Assembly: GCF_008065135.1 (NCBI RefSeq)
Contig: NZ_CP042914.1
Span: 2,046,001-2,110,000, forward strand
Length of the DNA stretch: 64,000 nt
DNA from: Roseimaritima ulvae
GTDB lineage: Bacteria > Planctomycetota > Planctomycetia > Pirellulales > Pirellulaceae
Direction of reading: 5' to 3'
Part shown: piece after piece, positions 26,374 to 34,653 of the stretch
Position numbering within the stretch: position 1 is the first letter of the stretch
Layout of the letters: each line of letters starts with the position of its first letter
Notes under the pieces: model-generated
Told to the model about the DNA's origin: nothing
What the model saw: the letters and a program-made list of their open reading frames with translations, nothing else
Databases searched by the model: none
Translations under genes and position numbers: made by a program

Positions 26374-26484
26374 ATGGACTACCCGCTGTTACCCGCCGAG
26401 GCCGCCTCGCAAGCATGGCAGATCGTTTGCTGTGTAACGACGTTGATTGTGGCCATGTTCAGCTGGTTCGCCTGCCTGCGCTAA
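26374..26484 (+). CDS. Possible 36-residue membrane microprotein between pilin and prepilin peptidase
   Basis: An ATG frame of 37 codons encodes a short acidic start (MDYPLLPAEAAS), a hydrophobic helix of about 20 residues (QIVCCVTTLIVAMFSWFACL) and a terminal Arg. The size and single membrane helix fit a small Tad-associated membrane peptide. No strong Shine-Dalgarno precedes it, so translation is uncertain. Its position between two Tad genes on the same strand is the main support. It could equally be leader sequence. Confidence 0.4.
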   Translation: MDYPLLPAEAASQAWQIVCCVTTLIVAMFSWFACLR

Positions 26485-26582
26485 ACCATCCGAAGCCAAC
26501 TACACCCAACCCACCCTACACATTTACTTGACCGGACGCGTCCTCAGACGGCCCGGCATACGCATCATCGGGGGATATAACC

Positions 26583-27140
26583 ATGGACATGATTCTCGAC
26601 TCGGTCGCTGCCAACTGGCCGATCTGGCTGGTCAGCGTAGTAATGATTATCGCCGCGATCATCGATGGCATGATCCTGAAGGTCCCCAACTGGTTGACCT
26701 TCCCCTTCATCCTTTGTGGCTGGGCTCACGGAATGATTCAAGGCGGCCCAGCCGGACTGGGAGCCAGTCTCGCGGGCACCGCTGTGGGCCTGATGCTGCT
26801 GTTGGTGGTTCGCGCCGTCGGCGGCATGGGCGGCGGTGACGTCAAACTGTTGGCCGGCCTGGGCGCCTGGGTAGGCGTCAGCAGCGTGTGGTGGGCGTTT
26901 GTCGTCACCACCTTCGTCGGAGCCCTGATGGCTCTGGTGATGATCGCCGCCAGCGGCCAATGGAAGAAGCACTACTACATGGCCCGGCAGATCCTGCACG
27001 AATGGAAAACCGTCCGCAATCCCGAAAAACTGTATGCGATCGCTAAAGAACGCAAACCGACCATGCAGCTGCTGCCCTACGGCATTCCCATGGCCATCGG
27101 CTCGATCCTGTATTTCGCCTATGCAGGCATGTTGGTCTGA
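26583..27140 (+). CDS. cpaA: Prepilin peptidase, A24 family (CpaA/TadV)
   Basis: This inner-membrane aspartic peptidase cleaves Flp prepilins. The 185-residue protein has several hydrophobic helices and both catalytic aspartates: Asp28 in the IIDGMILKVPNW segment (D-x4-K-x-PN) and Asp86 in GMGGGDVKLL. It lacks the methyltransferase domain of PilD, as usual for TadV/CpaA. The C-terminal part carries a cytoplasmic loop of about 50 residues before a last membrane helix. It lies downstream of the pilin and upstream of cpaB in the same direction. Confidence 0.95.
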   Translation: MDMILDSVAANWPIWLVSVVMIIAAIIDGMILKVPNWLTFPFILCGWAHGMIQGGPAGLGASLAGTAVGLMLLLVVRAVGGMGGGDVKLLAGLGAWVGVSSVWWAFVVTTFVGALMALVMIAASGQWKKHYYMARQILHEWKTVRNPEKLYAIAKERKPTMQLLPYGIPMAIGSILYFAYAGMLV

Positions 27141-27275
27141 GCGAAATAGGTAACCCGAAGCGAATGCGGTGGCTGGGTCGACAGGGTCCGCTTTGACGTG
27201 CCCGGCCACTGCCGCTACAGGAGCCCCCGTGCGGGTTCCGATTACAACCGCTAGGTCCGTTTGTTTCGGTCTTGC

Positions 27276-27332
27276 GGTTCAAACTGTAACGAACCCCCCG
27301 TCTATGACGGTCAGTTTAGGTGGTTTGAAGCC
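27276..27332 (+). promoter_or_regulatory. Structured leader upstream of cpaB
   Basis: GGTTCAAAC at 27276 pairs with GTTTGAAGCC ending at 27332 (one bulge), and CCGTC-tatga-CGG pairs inside. It sits 92 nt before the cpaB start in the 283-bp cpaA-cpaB gap. It matches no riboswitch I can name; it may be a processing or attenuation site that sets pilin/CpaA apart from CpaB-C-E expression. Confidence 0.35.
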
Positions 27333-27423
27333 ACAAGCTGCGGTTAGCCAATAAAGCTTTCTGCAGCCTTACCCGAACTTGACAGATCGATTCAAAAAGG
27401 CCGCCCGTAAGAGGCAAACAATC

Positions 27424-28494
27424 ATGCGAAGCAAAACACTACTATTAGCCATCGCCGGCATCTGCGGAACGATTGCCGCTGTGGGTGCCAGCAAGTTGTT
27501 GCAGGGGCAAGGCTCGGCGGAGAAACAGCCTATGGCGGAGATTTTTGTCACCGTCCAGGATGTGGAAATCGGCGAGCAGTTCACTGCCGAGAACATCAAG
27601 CTGGAACCCTGGCCGCTGGATCGGATGCCCGAAGGGGCGATTAAAGATCTGGAAAACGTCGAAGGCATGTACTCCAACCAACGCCTGTATGCCGGCGAGC
27701 CGCTGATCGCTCGAAAGATCAGCGCCACCCCGGGCAACACCCGCCGCGACATCCCTCGCGACTACAGCGTGGTTTCGCTGCAGACCGATACTGCGACCGG
27801 GATGGGCACCTTGGTCGAGCCGGGTGACCGCGTCAACGTGATCGGGTTTTTCAAGAAGAGCGATGTGATTCCTCAGACGATGACCCAAAAGATCTTGACC
27901 GGCATCCGCGTGTACGCGGTCGATGGCCGCAAGCGACGCACCGAAGGCGAAACGGTCAGCACTCCCGCTCGCACGATTTCGCTGCTGATCCACAAGAAAG
28001 ACGAAGAAGCCTGGACCTACGCCAACGAACTGGGCCGCGTCCGCTTGTCGCTCAGCCATCCCGATGAATATGAAAACAACAACGAGTCCGACGGAGCGGA
28101 TTCCTCCGGACAAGAGTTCCTCAAGTGGATCGCGGATCACAGCAAGAAAGCTGATGAGCAGCCCGTGGTGGTGACGACACCCGAACCGGCTGTTGTCGAA
28201 GTCGCCGCCGCTCCCACGGACGAACCCTTGCGGATGCAAAAGATTTCCGGTGGCGTGACCTATATGTACGAACTTCGCGACGGCATCTGGGTGGTTGTGC
28301 AGTCCAGTGATCAACAAGCCACCGGCACCAGCGAGAACAACGGTCTCACCGATTCCGCTGATCCGGTCGATAATGAAGATGAAAGTGATGAGTACGGCTA
28401 CCTGAATGGTTCCGAAAGCCCGTTTTTCGAAGACGGTCCCTCGGCATCTCAAGGGCAGCAGCAGGCGACCGGCAACGGTCGGAATTTTGAGTAA
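27424..28494 (+). CDS. cpaB: Flp pilus assembly protein CpaB/RcpC
   Basis: CpaB is a periplasmic partner of the secretin in the Tad/Flp pilus. From ATG 27424 (AAGAGG upstream) the protein has 356 residues; the frame also extends to a TTG 15 codons earlier. Residues 1-22 form a signal or anchor helix. An SAF-like domain follows (about 36-110: IFVTVQDVEIGEQF, then RLYAGEPLIARKI), and the central part contains LVEPGDRVNVIGF, typical of CpaB. The C-terminal 130 residues are acidic and low in complexity, longer than in Caulobacter CpaB. cpaC follows after 96 bp. Confidence 0.92.
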   Translation: MRSKTLLLAIAGICGTIAAVGASKLLQGQGSAEKQPMAEIFVTVQDVEIGEQFTAENIKLEPWPLDRMPEGAIKDLENVEGMYSNQRLYAGEPLIARKISATPGNTRRDIPRDYSVVSLQTDTATGMGTLVEPGDRVNVIGFFKKSDVIPQTMTQKILTGIRVYAVDGRKRRTEGETVSTPARTISLLIHKKDEEAWTYANELGRVRLSLSHPDEYENNNESDGADSSGQEFLKWIADHSKKADEQPVVVTTPEPAVVEVAAAPTDEPLRMQKISGGVTYMYELRDGIWVVVQSSDQQATGTSENNGLTDSADPVDNEDESDEYGYLNGSESPFFEDGPSASQGQQQATGNGRNFE

Positions 28495-28519
28495 CCTTTT
28501 TTACTAGTTCGCACAGACC

Positions 28520-28551
28520 AACCCCGCGACGCAGTTCTGCCGAGCGGGGTT
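28520..28551 (+). terminator. Hairpin between cpaB and cpaC
   Basis: AACCCCGC (28520-28527) pairs perfectly with GCGGGGTT (28544-28551) around a 16-nt loop. Only a short T-run follows, so it may be a weak attenuator lowering cpaC expression relative to cpaB, or a processing site. Confidence 0.4.
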
Positions 28552-28590
28552 TCGGATGGATCCGTTCGGTCAAGCAAGGAAGCGATAAGC

Positions 28591-30192
28591 ATGATCTATA
28601 AACGCTATACGGCACACGCTGCCATTTGCCTGTTGCTGTTCGTTGCCGCTCCTGCCGCAACGACGCCCTGCTTGGCTCAAGGAGGGGCAGCCGCTGGAGC
28701 AAACGCCGGCGGCATGCTGGCCTCGACCAGTGCAGGAGTGAATTACAACGTCACCCAACCGGTCGAACGGTTGGAGATGATTGTCAAGAGCAGCCGGATC
28801 CTGACGTTGGACAAACGTGTGCCGCGTTTCCAAGTTCACAACGAACAGATCTTGGGAGCCACTCCGGTTTCTCAAAATCAGATCCAGGTCCACGGCAAAA
28901 CGCCCGGCACCACTCAGCTGAACCTGTGGGACGCCGACGATCAGCTGTATACGGTGGACATCGTGGTCTTGGCGGACGCCCGTGAGGTTGAAGGCATTTT
29001 GGGCACTCAGTTGCCACTGGCTTCGCTCCGCGTCACCCCGTTGAACAAGGGGGCCATCGTCTCGGGCACCGTGACCAACGTTGACGACGTCGATCGCGCG
29101 GTGCTGATCGTGGAACAATTTTACGCCAACGTGGTCAATAACATTCGCGTGGTCGGCGTGCAGCAGGTGTTGTTGCACACCAAGATCATGGAAGTCTCCC
29201 GCACCAAGCTTCGCGATGTGGGCATCGACTGGTCGTTGCGAAACCCGGGTGGCATCGACGGCTATGTGTCGGCTCCCGGCGGGTTGATCAACGCCCCGGC
29301 CAGCCCCTTGACCGGCAGTCCCACGGCGATCGCCTTCCAGGCCGACGCGCGGACCACCTTTGGGCTGGGCTCCTATAATTTCGAAGCCCTGATCAAAGCT
29401 CTGCGGCAGAACGACTTGATCAAAGTTTTGGCGGAACCCACCGTGGTCGCCACGCACGGTCGCCCGGCTCGATTCATCGTCGGCGGCAAGGTGCCGTATT
29501 TGGTGCCCTCGCAACAAGGTGTGACGGTGAACTACGAAGAGTTCGGGACCTCGGTCGACTTCCTGCCCTTTGTGGTCGGCCCGGGCCGGATCCGCTTGGA
29601 GGTGCGTCCGGAGGTCAGCGAACCGGATCCCTCGCGAGGCCTGACGCTAGACGGCACCTCGGTGCCCGGCTTCCGCAGTCGCTATGTTGAAACCGCGGTG
29701 GAAATGCAAGCCGGGCAAACCCTGGCGATCGCTGGACTGTTGCAGAACCGAGTGGAGTCCTCGACGGCGGCCGTGCCCTTCTTGGGCGAACTGCCTTACA
29801 TTGGCACCGCCTTCCGACGCGTTTCCGAAACCGAGAACGAGATCGAACTGTTGATCTTGGTGACGCCCGAATTGGTCGACGCCATGGATCCTCACGAAGT
29901 GCCGCCAGGCGGACCCGGTTTGAACTCGACCACGCCCTCGGATTGCGAAATGATTATCAAAGGCCACATCGAAGTGCCCGCCTACAACGCCTGCAATGAC
30001 TGCGTCGACGGGGGCTTTCCCGCCGGACCGATGCTGGAAGGGTCGGGAATGTATGAAGCGGGAATGCACGGGGTAGAAGTGCAAGGAGCGGGGCCGGTTT
30101 ACAGCCAGGAACTGCCCGCCGGAGCGGTGGTCCCCCAGTCGCAGGGCACCGTGGTGGGCCAGGGCGTGACCGTCCTGTCGCCCGCTGAATAG
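28591..30192 (+). CDS. cpaC: Flp pilus outer-membrane secretin CpaC/RcpA
   Basis: Secretins form the outer-membrane pore through which the pilus exits. The 533-residue protein has a signal peptide (residues 1-30, ...TTPCLAQ). An N-terminal pilus-secretin domain follows (LTLDKRVPRFQVHNEQI...QIQVHGKTPGTTQLNLWD), then a BON-like region (VSGTVTNVDDVDRA) and the secretin core from about 190 to 425, with LAEPTVVATHGRPARFIVGG and the closing LLILVTPELVD. An extra tail of about 95 residues rich in Gly/Pro/Met lies beyond the core. It is co-oriented with cpaB and cpaE. Confidence 0.94.
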   Translation: MIYKRYTAHAAICLLLFVAAPAATTPCLAQGGAAAGANAGGMLASTSAGVNYNVTQPVERLEMIVKSSRILTLDKRVPRFQVHNEQILGATPVSQNQIQVHGKTPGTTQLNLWDADDQLYTVDIVVLADAREVEGILGTQLPLASLRVTPLNKGAIVSGTVTNVDDVDRAVLIVEQFYANVVNNIRVVGVQQVLLHTKIMEVSRTKLRDVGIDWSLRNPGGIDGYVSAPGGLINAPASPLTGSPTAIAFQADARTTFGLGSYNFEALIKALRQNDLIKVLAEPTVVATHGRPARFIVGGKVPYLVPSQQGVTVNYEEFGTSVDFLPFVVGPGRIRLEVRPEVSEPDPSRGLTLDGTSVPGFRSRYVETAVEMQAGQTLAIAGLLQNRVESSTAAVPFLGELPYIGTAFRRVSETENEIELLILVTPELVDAMDPHEVPPGGPGLNSTTPSDCEMIIKGHIEVPAYNACNDCVDGGFPAGPMLEGSGMYEAGMHGVEVQGAGPVYSQELPAGAVVPQSQGTVVGQGVTVLSPAE

Positions 30193-30233
30193 TCGAACCA
30201 TGATTTTTCCTACCACCATGCGGAAGTACCTCA

Positions 30234-31460
30234 ATGAGTAATGTTTTGAGACTAGCGATCGTGGACCCCAACGATGGGTCCCGTGAATCGCTCAAGTCGA
30301 TGCTGCTCGGCATGGACACCGTCTGGCTGGAAGCCGAGTGTTCACGCTACGAGTTCTTTACCGATGTCGTCGGGCAAACCACCCCCGACGTCGGCGTGGT
30401 TTCACTGGATGCCGACAATGAAAAAGCGATCGAGCTGATCACGAAGCTTTCGGCTTCGCATCCCGACTGCGCTTTGCTGGCCGCCAGTTCCAGCACCGAC
30501 GGCCACCTGATCCTCAAAACCATGCGGGCCGGGGCACGTGAGTTCATCACGCTGCCGATCACGTCCGAAGATCTGACCAGCGCGCTCGAACGCGTCGGTC
30601 GGCAGAAGTTCGGCGAAGGCGATTCGAAGACGCGAGCCTGCGAGATGATCGCCGTGGCCGGCGCGACCGGAGGCGTGGGCAGTACCAGTATCGCCGTCAA
30701 CATGGCCTGCGTGCTGGCCACCGAGCCGGGCACCAGTGTGGCCCTGGTCGATCTGGACATGGCCCTCGGCGATGCCGACGTGTTCCTCGACGCGATTCCC
30801 GATTACACGCTGGCCGATGTCGCCCAGAATATCTCACGGCTGGACATTCAACTGCTCAAACGCTCGCTCACCAAACACTCCTCTGGCCTGTACCTGCTGC
30901 CTCGACCGGTCGAATTGCACGATGCGGACGTGATCAACGCGGACAGTCTGCGGAAAGTGATCGGCTTGTTGAAAGCATCCTTCACACATCTGATCATCGA
31001 CCTATCGAAAAGTTATTCGCCTGTGGACATGGCGGTCTTGCAGGAGGTCGATCACGTGGTCTTGGTGACCCAGTTGGACCTGCCCTGTCTGCGCAACGTG
31101 GTCCGCTTGATGATGAGTTTCGAGGAAACCGAAGGCCTCAAGGAAAAGACCAAGATCGTGGTCAATCGCGCCGGTTTGGACACCGGCGGGATCAGTCTGA
31201 AAAAGGCCAAAGAGACGATGGGCCGCGATATCTTCGCCCAATTGCCCAACGACTACCGCACGATGGTGGAAGTCCGCAACAACGGCGTGCCGTTGATCAC
31301 CCAGGCGCCCAAAGCCGGCATCACCCACGCGGTTCGCGACATGGTCAACAAGATCGTCTGCGACCTGCCCGAGGAAGGCGGCGAGGGCGAGGGCAAAGAT
31401 AAAGCGGGCGACTCCAAAGGCGTGTGGCAAAAATTCTGGCCGGTCGGCCAGAAAAAGTAG
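30234..31460 (+). CDS. cpaE: Tad pilus localisation ATPase CpaE/TadZ
   Basis: CpaE/TadZ proteins mark the site of Flp pilus assembly. Residues 5-125 form an atypical receiver domain; the usual phospho-Asp region reads VGVVSLDAD. Residues 137-385 are a MinD/ParA-like ATPase with LVDLDMALGDADV. The P-loop reads AGATGGVGSTS (142-152), so the invariant Lys of GKT is Ser, a deviation seen in TadZ proteins; hydrolysis may be weak or absent. The C-terminus is Glu/Gly/Lys-rich. Length is 408 residues. It is the last Tad gene here: thrS follows, and tadA (cpaF), tadB and tadC are not in the window. Confidence 0.93.
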   Translation: MSNVLRLAIVDPNDGSRESLKSMLLGMDTVWLEAECSRYEFFTDVVGQTTPDVGVVSLDADNEKAIELITKLSASHPDCALLAASSSTDGHLILKTMRAGAREFITLPITSEDLTSALERVGRQKFGEGDSKTRACEMIAVAGATGGVGSTSIAVNMACVLATEPGTSVALVDLDMALGDADVFLDAIPDYTLADVAQNISRLDIQLLKRSLTKHSSGLYLLPRPVELHDADVINADSLRKVIGLLKASFTHLIIDLSKSYSPVDMAVLQEVDHVVLVTQLDLPCLRNVVRLMMSFEETEGLKEKTKIVVNRAGLDTGGISLKKAKETMGRDIFAQLPNDYRTMVEVRNNGVPLITQAPKAGITHAVRDMVNKIVCDLPEEGGEGEGKDKAGDSKGVWQKFWPVGQKK

Positions 31461-31559
31461 GTCCTTGACGAAATCCCCGTCCAACCGCGATCCTTTGATC
31501 TCTCACGTGACTCCTTTTGTAATGGGGTCCGAGTTTCTCTTAATGGAAGGATGACGGCG

Positions 31560-33779
31560 ATGTCGCAAGTTTCGGTTCAATTACCCGACGGTTCAGTCCA
31601 ACAGCACCCCGGTTCGGCGACGCCCATGGATGTAGCCAAGGGCATCAGTGAGGGGCTGGCGCGAGCCGTGGTTGCGGCCCAGATCGACGGCCATATCGTC
31701 GATGCCTTCCGCCCTCTGGAAGATCTGAAACCGGCTGCAGATCCAACCGCTGCCGAAACCGCTGACGATTCGCTCAGTTTGCAACTATTGACCAGTCGCG
31801 ACGCCGCCGCCCTGGCCGTGCTGCGACATTCGGCCGCCCACGTCATGGCCCGCGCCGTGATGCGGCTGTTCAAAGGCGTTTCGCTGGCATTTGGCCCCAC
31901 CACCGACGGCGGCTTCTACTACGACTTCGACCTGCCGGAAAAAATCAGCGAAGATGATTTTCCGAAAATCGAAGCGGAGATGAAGAAGATCATCAAAGCC
32001 AAAGAGCCCTTCGAGCGTTTCAGCCTGCAGCGTGACAAAGCATTGCAGCTGTGCGAGGAGATGGGCCAGGATCTGAAGGTCGAACATATCCAAACCGGCC
32101 TGGGCGACCAGGACGCAGTCAGCTTCTATCGCCAAGGCGAATTTGTCGACCTCTGCCGCGGACCGCACATCCCACACGCCGGCATGATCAAGGCGATCAA
32201 ATTGCTGAGTGTGGCCGGCGCCTATTGGAAGGGCGACGCCAAGGGACGCCAGCTGCAGCGACTGTACGGCACCGCGTTCTTTGACAAAAAAGAACTTAAG
32301 GCTCACCTCGAATTGCTGGAAGAAGCCCGTCGTCGCGATCATCGCGTGCTGGGCAAAAAACACGGCCTATTCGCATTTAACCCCGAGGTCGGGCCGGGAC
32401 TGTGCCTGTGGCTGCCTCGCGGCGCGCGGGTGCGGACGCTGCTGGAAGATTTCCTCCGCGGCGAATTGCTGCAACGCGGTTACGATCCGGTCTACAGCCC
32501 GCACATCGGCCGCGTGGAGATGTACGAAACCAGCGGCCACTTCCCGTATTATCGCGATAGCCAGTTTTCGCCGCTGTTCGGGGCCGAAGCCGGTGGGTTG
32601 CTGGATGCCTGGAGCCAACGTCTGGAAGCCGGCACGCTGGACCGCGACGGCGAAGATAAATTGATGGCCGCCGCCGAAGTGCTGGGCGTGACGCTGCCGG
32701 ATTACAAACCCAGCGCCTCGCCCGAAGACCGACGCGGCGTGCTGCATCGCTGGCAGACCGAGAACGAGCGGTATCTGGTCAAACCCATGAACTGCCCGCA
32801 TCACTGCCAGATCTTTAAAGCTCAGCCGCGGTCCTACCGCCAGTTGCCGCTACGATTGTTCGAATTCGGCACGGTCTATCGCCACGAGCAAACCGGCGAA
32901 TTAAACGGCATGCTGCGGGTCCGCGGGTTGACGCAGGACGACGCGCACATCTTCTGCACCGCCGATCAAGTAGAGCACGAATTCCGGGCCACGATCGAAC
33001 TGACCAAGTTTGTGCTCGAGTCGGTGGGCTTGAGCGATTACCGCGTGCAGTTGTCGTTGCGCGACCCGGATAGCGACAAATACGTGGGCAGCGAAGCCAA
33101 CTGGGACCGCGCCGAAGGGGCCCTCCGTGGGGTGCTGGAAGAATCCGGTTTGAGCTTCAACGAACAGCCCGGCGAGGCCGCCTTTTATGGTCCCAAGGCC
33201 GACTTCATGGTCCGCGACTGCATCGGCCGCAGCTGGCAATTGGGAACGGTCCAGTTGGACTACAACCTGCCCGAACGTTTTAAACTGGAGTACGCCGGGG
33301 CCGACAATGTGGGCCACCGACCGGTGATGATTCACCGTGCTCCGTTTGGTTCGCTGGAACGGTTTGTGGGAATGTTGATCGAGCACTTTGCGGCCGCCTT
33401 CCCACTGTGGTTGGCGCCCGAACAGATTCGCGTCCTGCCGTTGTCGGAAAAGACCACCGACTACGCCGTCGCGGTCACGAAACAGTTGAGCGATGCGGGC
33501 TTGCGGGCCACTACCGACCTGCGAAACAGCAAGGTGCAAGCCAAAATTCGCGACGCCCAGTTGGAATTGGTGCCCTATATGGCCGTTGTGGGGCCCAAGG
33601 AGTCGGAATCGAATCAGCTGGCGCTGCGTGACCGCATCGACGGCGATTTGGGATCGATGCCGGTGGCCGAAGCGGTTGCGAAGCTGACGAAGGAAGTCGC
33701 CGACCGGACGGTCCGCACGGTCGTCAAGAACGCTTTGATGGAAACCGAGTCGAGCGGTGAAGAGATGTTTGCCGGCTAA
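31560..33779 (+). CDS. thrS: Threonyl-tRNA synthetase with an insertion in the catalytic domain
   Basis: ThrRS charges tRNA-Thr. The order is TGS domain ([14 protein letters not shown]), editing domain with HSAAH and [10 protein letters not shown], class II core with zinc ligands in PMNCPHHC, motif 2 ([13 protein letters not shown]), motif 3 ([11 protein letters not shown]) and the anticodon domain ([15 protein letters not shown]). GGAAGG ends right at ATG 31551 but is 9 nt from ATG 31560, so I choose 31560. Length is 739 residues against about 640 in E. coli. Most of the excess is a roughly 60-residue insertion (about 340-400, from FGAEAGG to LHRWQTEN) just before the zinc-binding segment, plus a longer TGS-editing linker. 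Confidence 0.97.
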   Translation: MSQVSVQLPDGSVQQHPGSATPMDVAKGISEGLARAVVAAQIDGHIVDAFRPLEDLKPAADPTAAETADDSLSLQLLTSRDAAALAVLRHSAAHVMARAVMRLFKGVSLAFGPTTDGGFYYDFDLPEKISEDDFPKIEAEMKKIIKAKEPFERFSLQRDKALQLCEEMGQDLKVEHIQTGLGDQDAVSFYRQGEFVDLCRGPHIPHAGMIKAIKLLSVAGAYWKGDAKGRQLQRLYGTAFFDKKELKAHLELLEEARRRDHRVLGKKHGLFAFNPEVGPGLCLWLPRGARVRTLLEDFLRGELLQRGYDPVYSPHIGRVEMYETSGHFPYYRDSQFSPLFGAEAGGLLDAWSQRLEAGTLDRDGEDKLMAAAEVLGVTLPDYKPSASPEDRRGVLHRWQTENERYLVKPMNCPHHCQIFKAQPRSYRQLPLRLFEFGTVYRHEQTGELNGMLRVRGLTQDDAHIFCTADQVEHEFRATIELTKFVLESVGLSDYRVQLSLRDPDSDKYVGSEANWDRAEGALRGVLEESGLSFNEQPGEAAFYGPKADFMVRDCIGRSWQLGTVQLDYNLPERFKLEYAGADNVGHRPVMIHRAPFGSLERFVGMLIEHFAAAFPLWLAPEQIRVLPLSEKTTDYAVAVTKQLSDAGLRATTDLRNSKVQAKIRDAQLELVPYMAVVGPKESESNQLALRDRIDGDLGSMPVAEAVAKLTKEVADRTVRTVVKNALMETESSGEEMFAG

Positions 33780-33796
33780 GCAGCTCGCGGCAAAAC

Positions 33797-34465
33797 TTAA
33801 CGCGAGAAAAACGTCATCTGAAAGCCCGTCAGCCAATCGTCGCTATCACGTCCTTCGGTCGTCACCATGTACCGGGAAAAGACCGTGATGCGACCTTGGC
33901 CGATGGGCCAAAAGTGCACGCCCACTTCCGGATATACGCCGCTTAACCAGCCGTCGAATTTGGTGTCTTTCTCGCCCCATTCGTCGACCGTCCCATCGTC
34001 GTCGTTGTCTTCATTGTCATCGTCGGCATCGACGCGGGTCGTGGAAAAACCATTAAACATGCCCACGCCCACGAAGGGCGTCAGGCGAGTTGGCAGCTGC
34101 AGCCGTACGCCGTTATCGAGGCCGGCGTACCAATCGCCATGGCCGACATAGCCGGCCAGCCCCATTCTGGCGCTGGACCAACTGTTGCCATAGGCTTCGG
34201 CGCCCAGTTCCAGGCCGGTCAGCGTGGCGCCGTCCTGACCGCGGTATTGGGTGCCGCCGGACAGGTAGTTGCCACCCAAGCCTTCGACGTGTCGAGCATC
34301 GGAGGCCTGTTTCAGCTTGCCCAGGATATCGCCGCGTTCCGCCCCGTCGCGATACTTGGCAGCGTAAGCCGGGTCGTCCATCGCGTAGCGGCTTTTCAGA
34401 AAGTGCGCGCAGCCGCCCGCCGGGGCAAACAGCACAACACACAGCAGGGCGAGACGATAATCCAT
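33797..34465 (-). CDS. Putative lipoprotein, outer-membrane beta-rich
   Basis: The 222-residue protein starts with a short signal sequence and a lipobox-like AGGC with Cys19. The body is rich in Gly, Tyr, Trp and aromatic-alternating strands (ARMGLAGYVGHGDWYAGLDNG, then YPEVGVHFWPIG). It has an acidic calcium-loop-like stretch VDADDDNEDNDDDG in the middle and ends with Phe-Phe-Ser-Arg. This suggests a beta-barrel-like or surface lipoprotein. It is convergent with thrS, 17 bp from its stop. No named family is recognised. Confidence 0.7.
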   Translation of the reverse strand: MDYRLALLCVVLFAPAGGCAHFLKSRYAMDDPAYAAKYRDGAERGDILGKLKQASDARHVEGLGGNYLSGGTQYRGQDGATLTGLELGAEAYGNSWSSARMGLAGYVGHGDWYAGLDNGVRLQLPTRLTPFVGVGMFNGFSTTRVDADDDNEDNDDDGTVDEWGEKDTKFDGWLSGVYPEVGVHFWPIGQGRITVFSRYMVTTEGRDSDDWLTGFQMTFFSR

Positions 34466-34499
34466 TGTCGGGGGTATAGCGAATCGCCGAAATGGCCGT

Positions 34500-34600
34500 C
34501 AACGGGAAAGAAGGACCAAAAGGACCAAAAGGACCAAAGGGACCAAAGGGACCAAAGGGACGGAAGGGACAGTCCTTTAAGTCCTTTAGGTCCCTTTCGT
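34500..34600. repeat. Low-complexity 'ggaccaaa' repeat between lipoprotein and phosphatase genes
   Basis: About seven degenerate copies of an 8-9 bp unit (ggaccaaaa/ggaccaaag) run from about 34502 to 34565. They are followed by a roughly complementary segment (agtcctttaagtcctttaggtccctttcgtcc), so the whole can fold on itself. No gene is seen in 34466-34653. Confidence 0.75.
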
Positions 34601-34653
34601 CCTAGCTTGCCCTGCCCTTGCCTTTTGCGCCGCCGAACCACCCTCGCAGCCGC

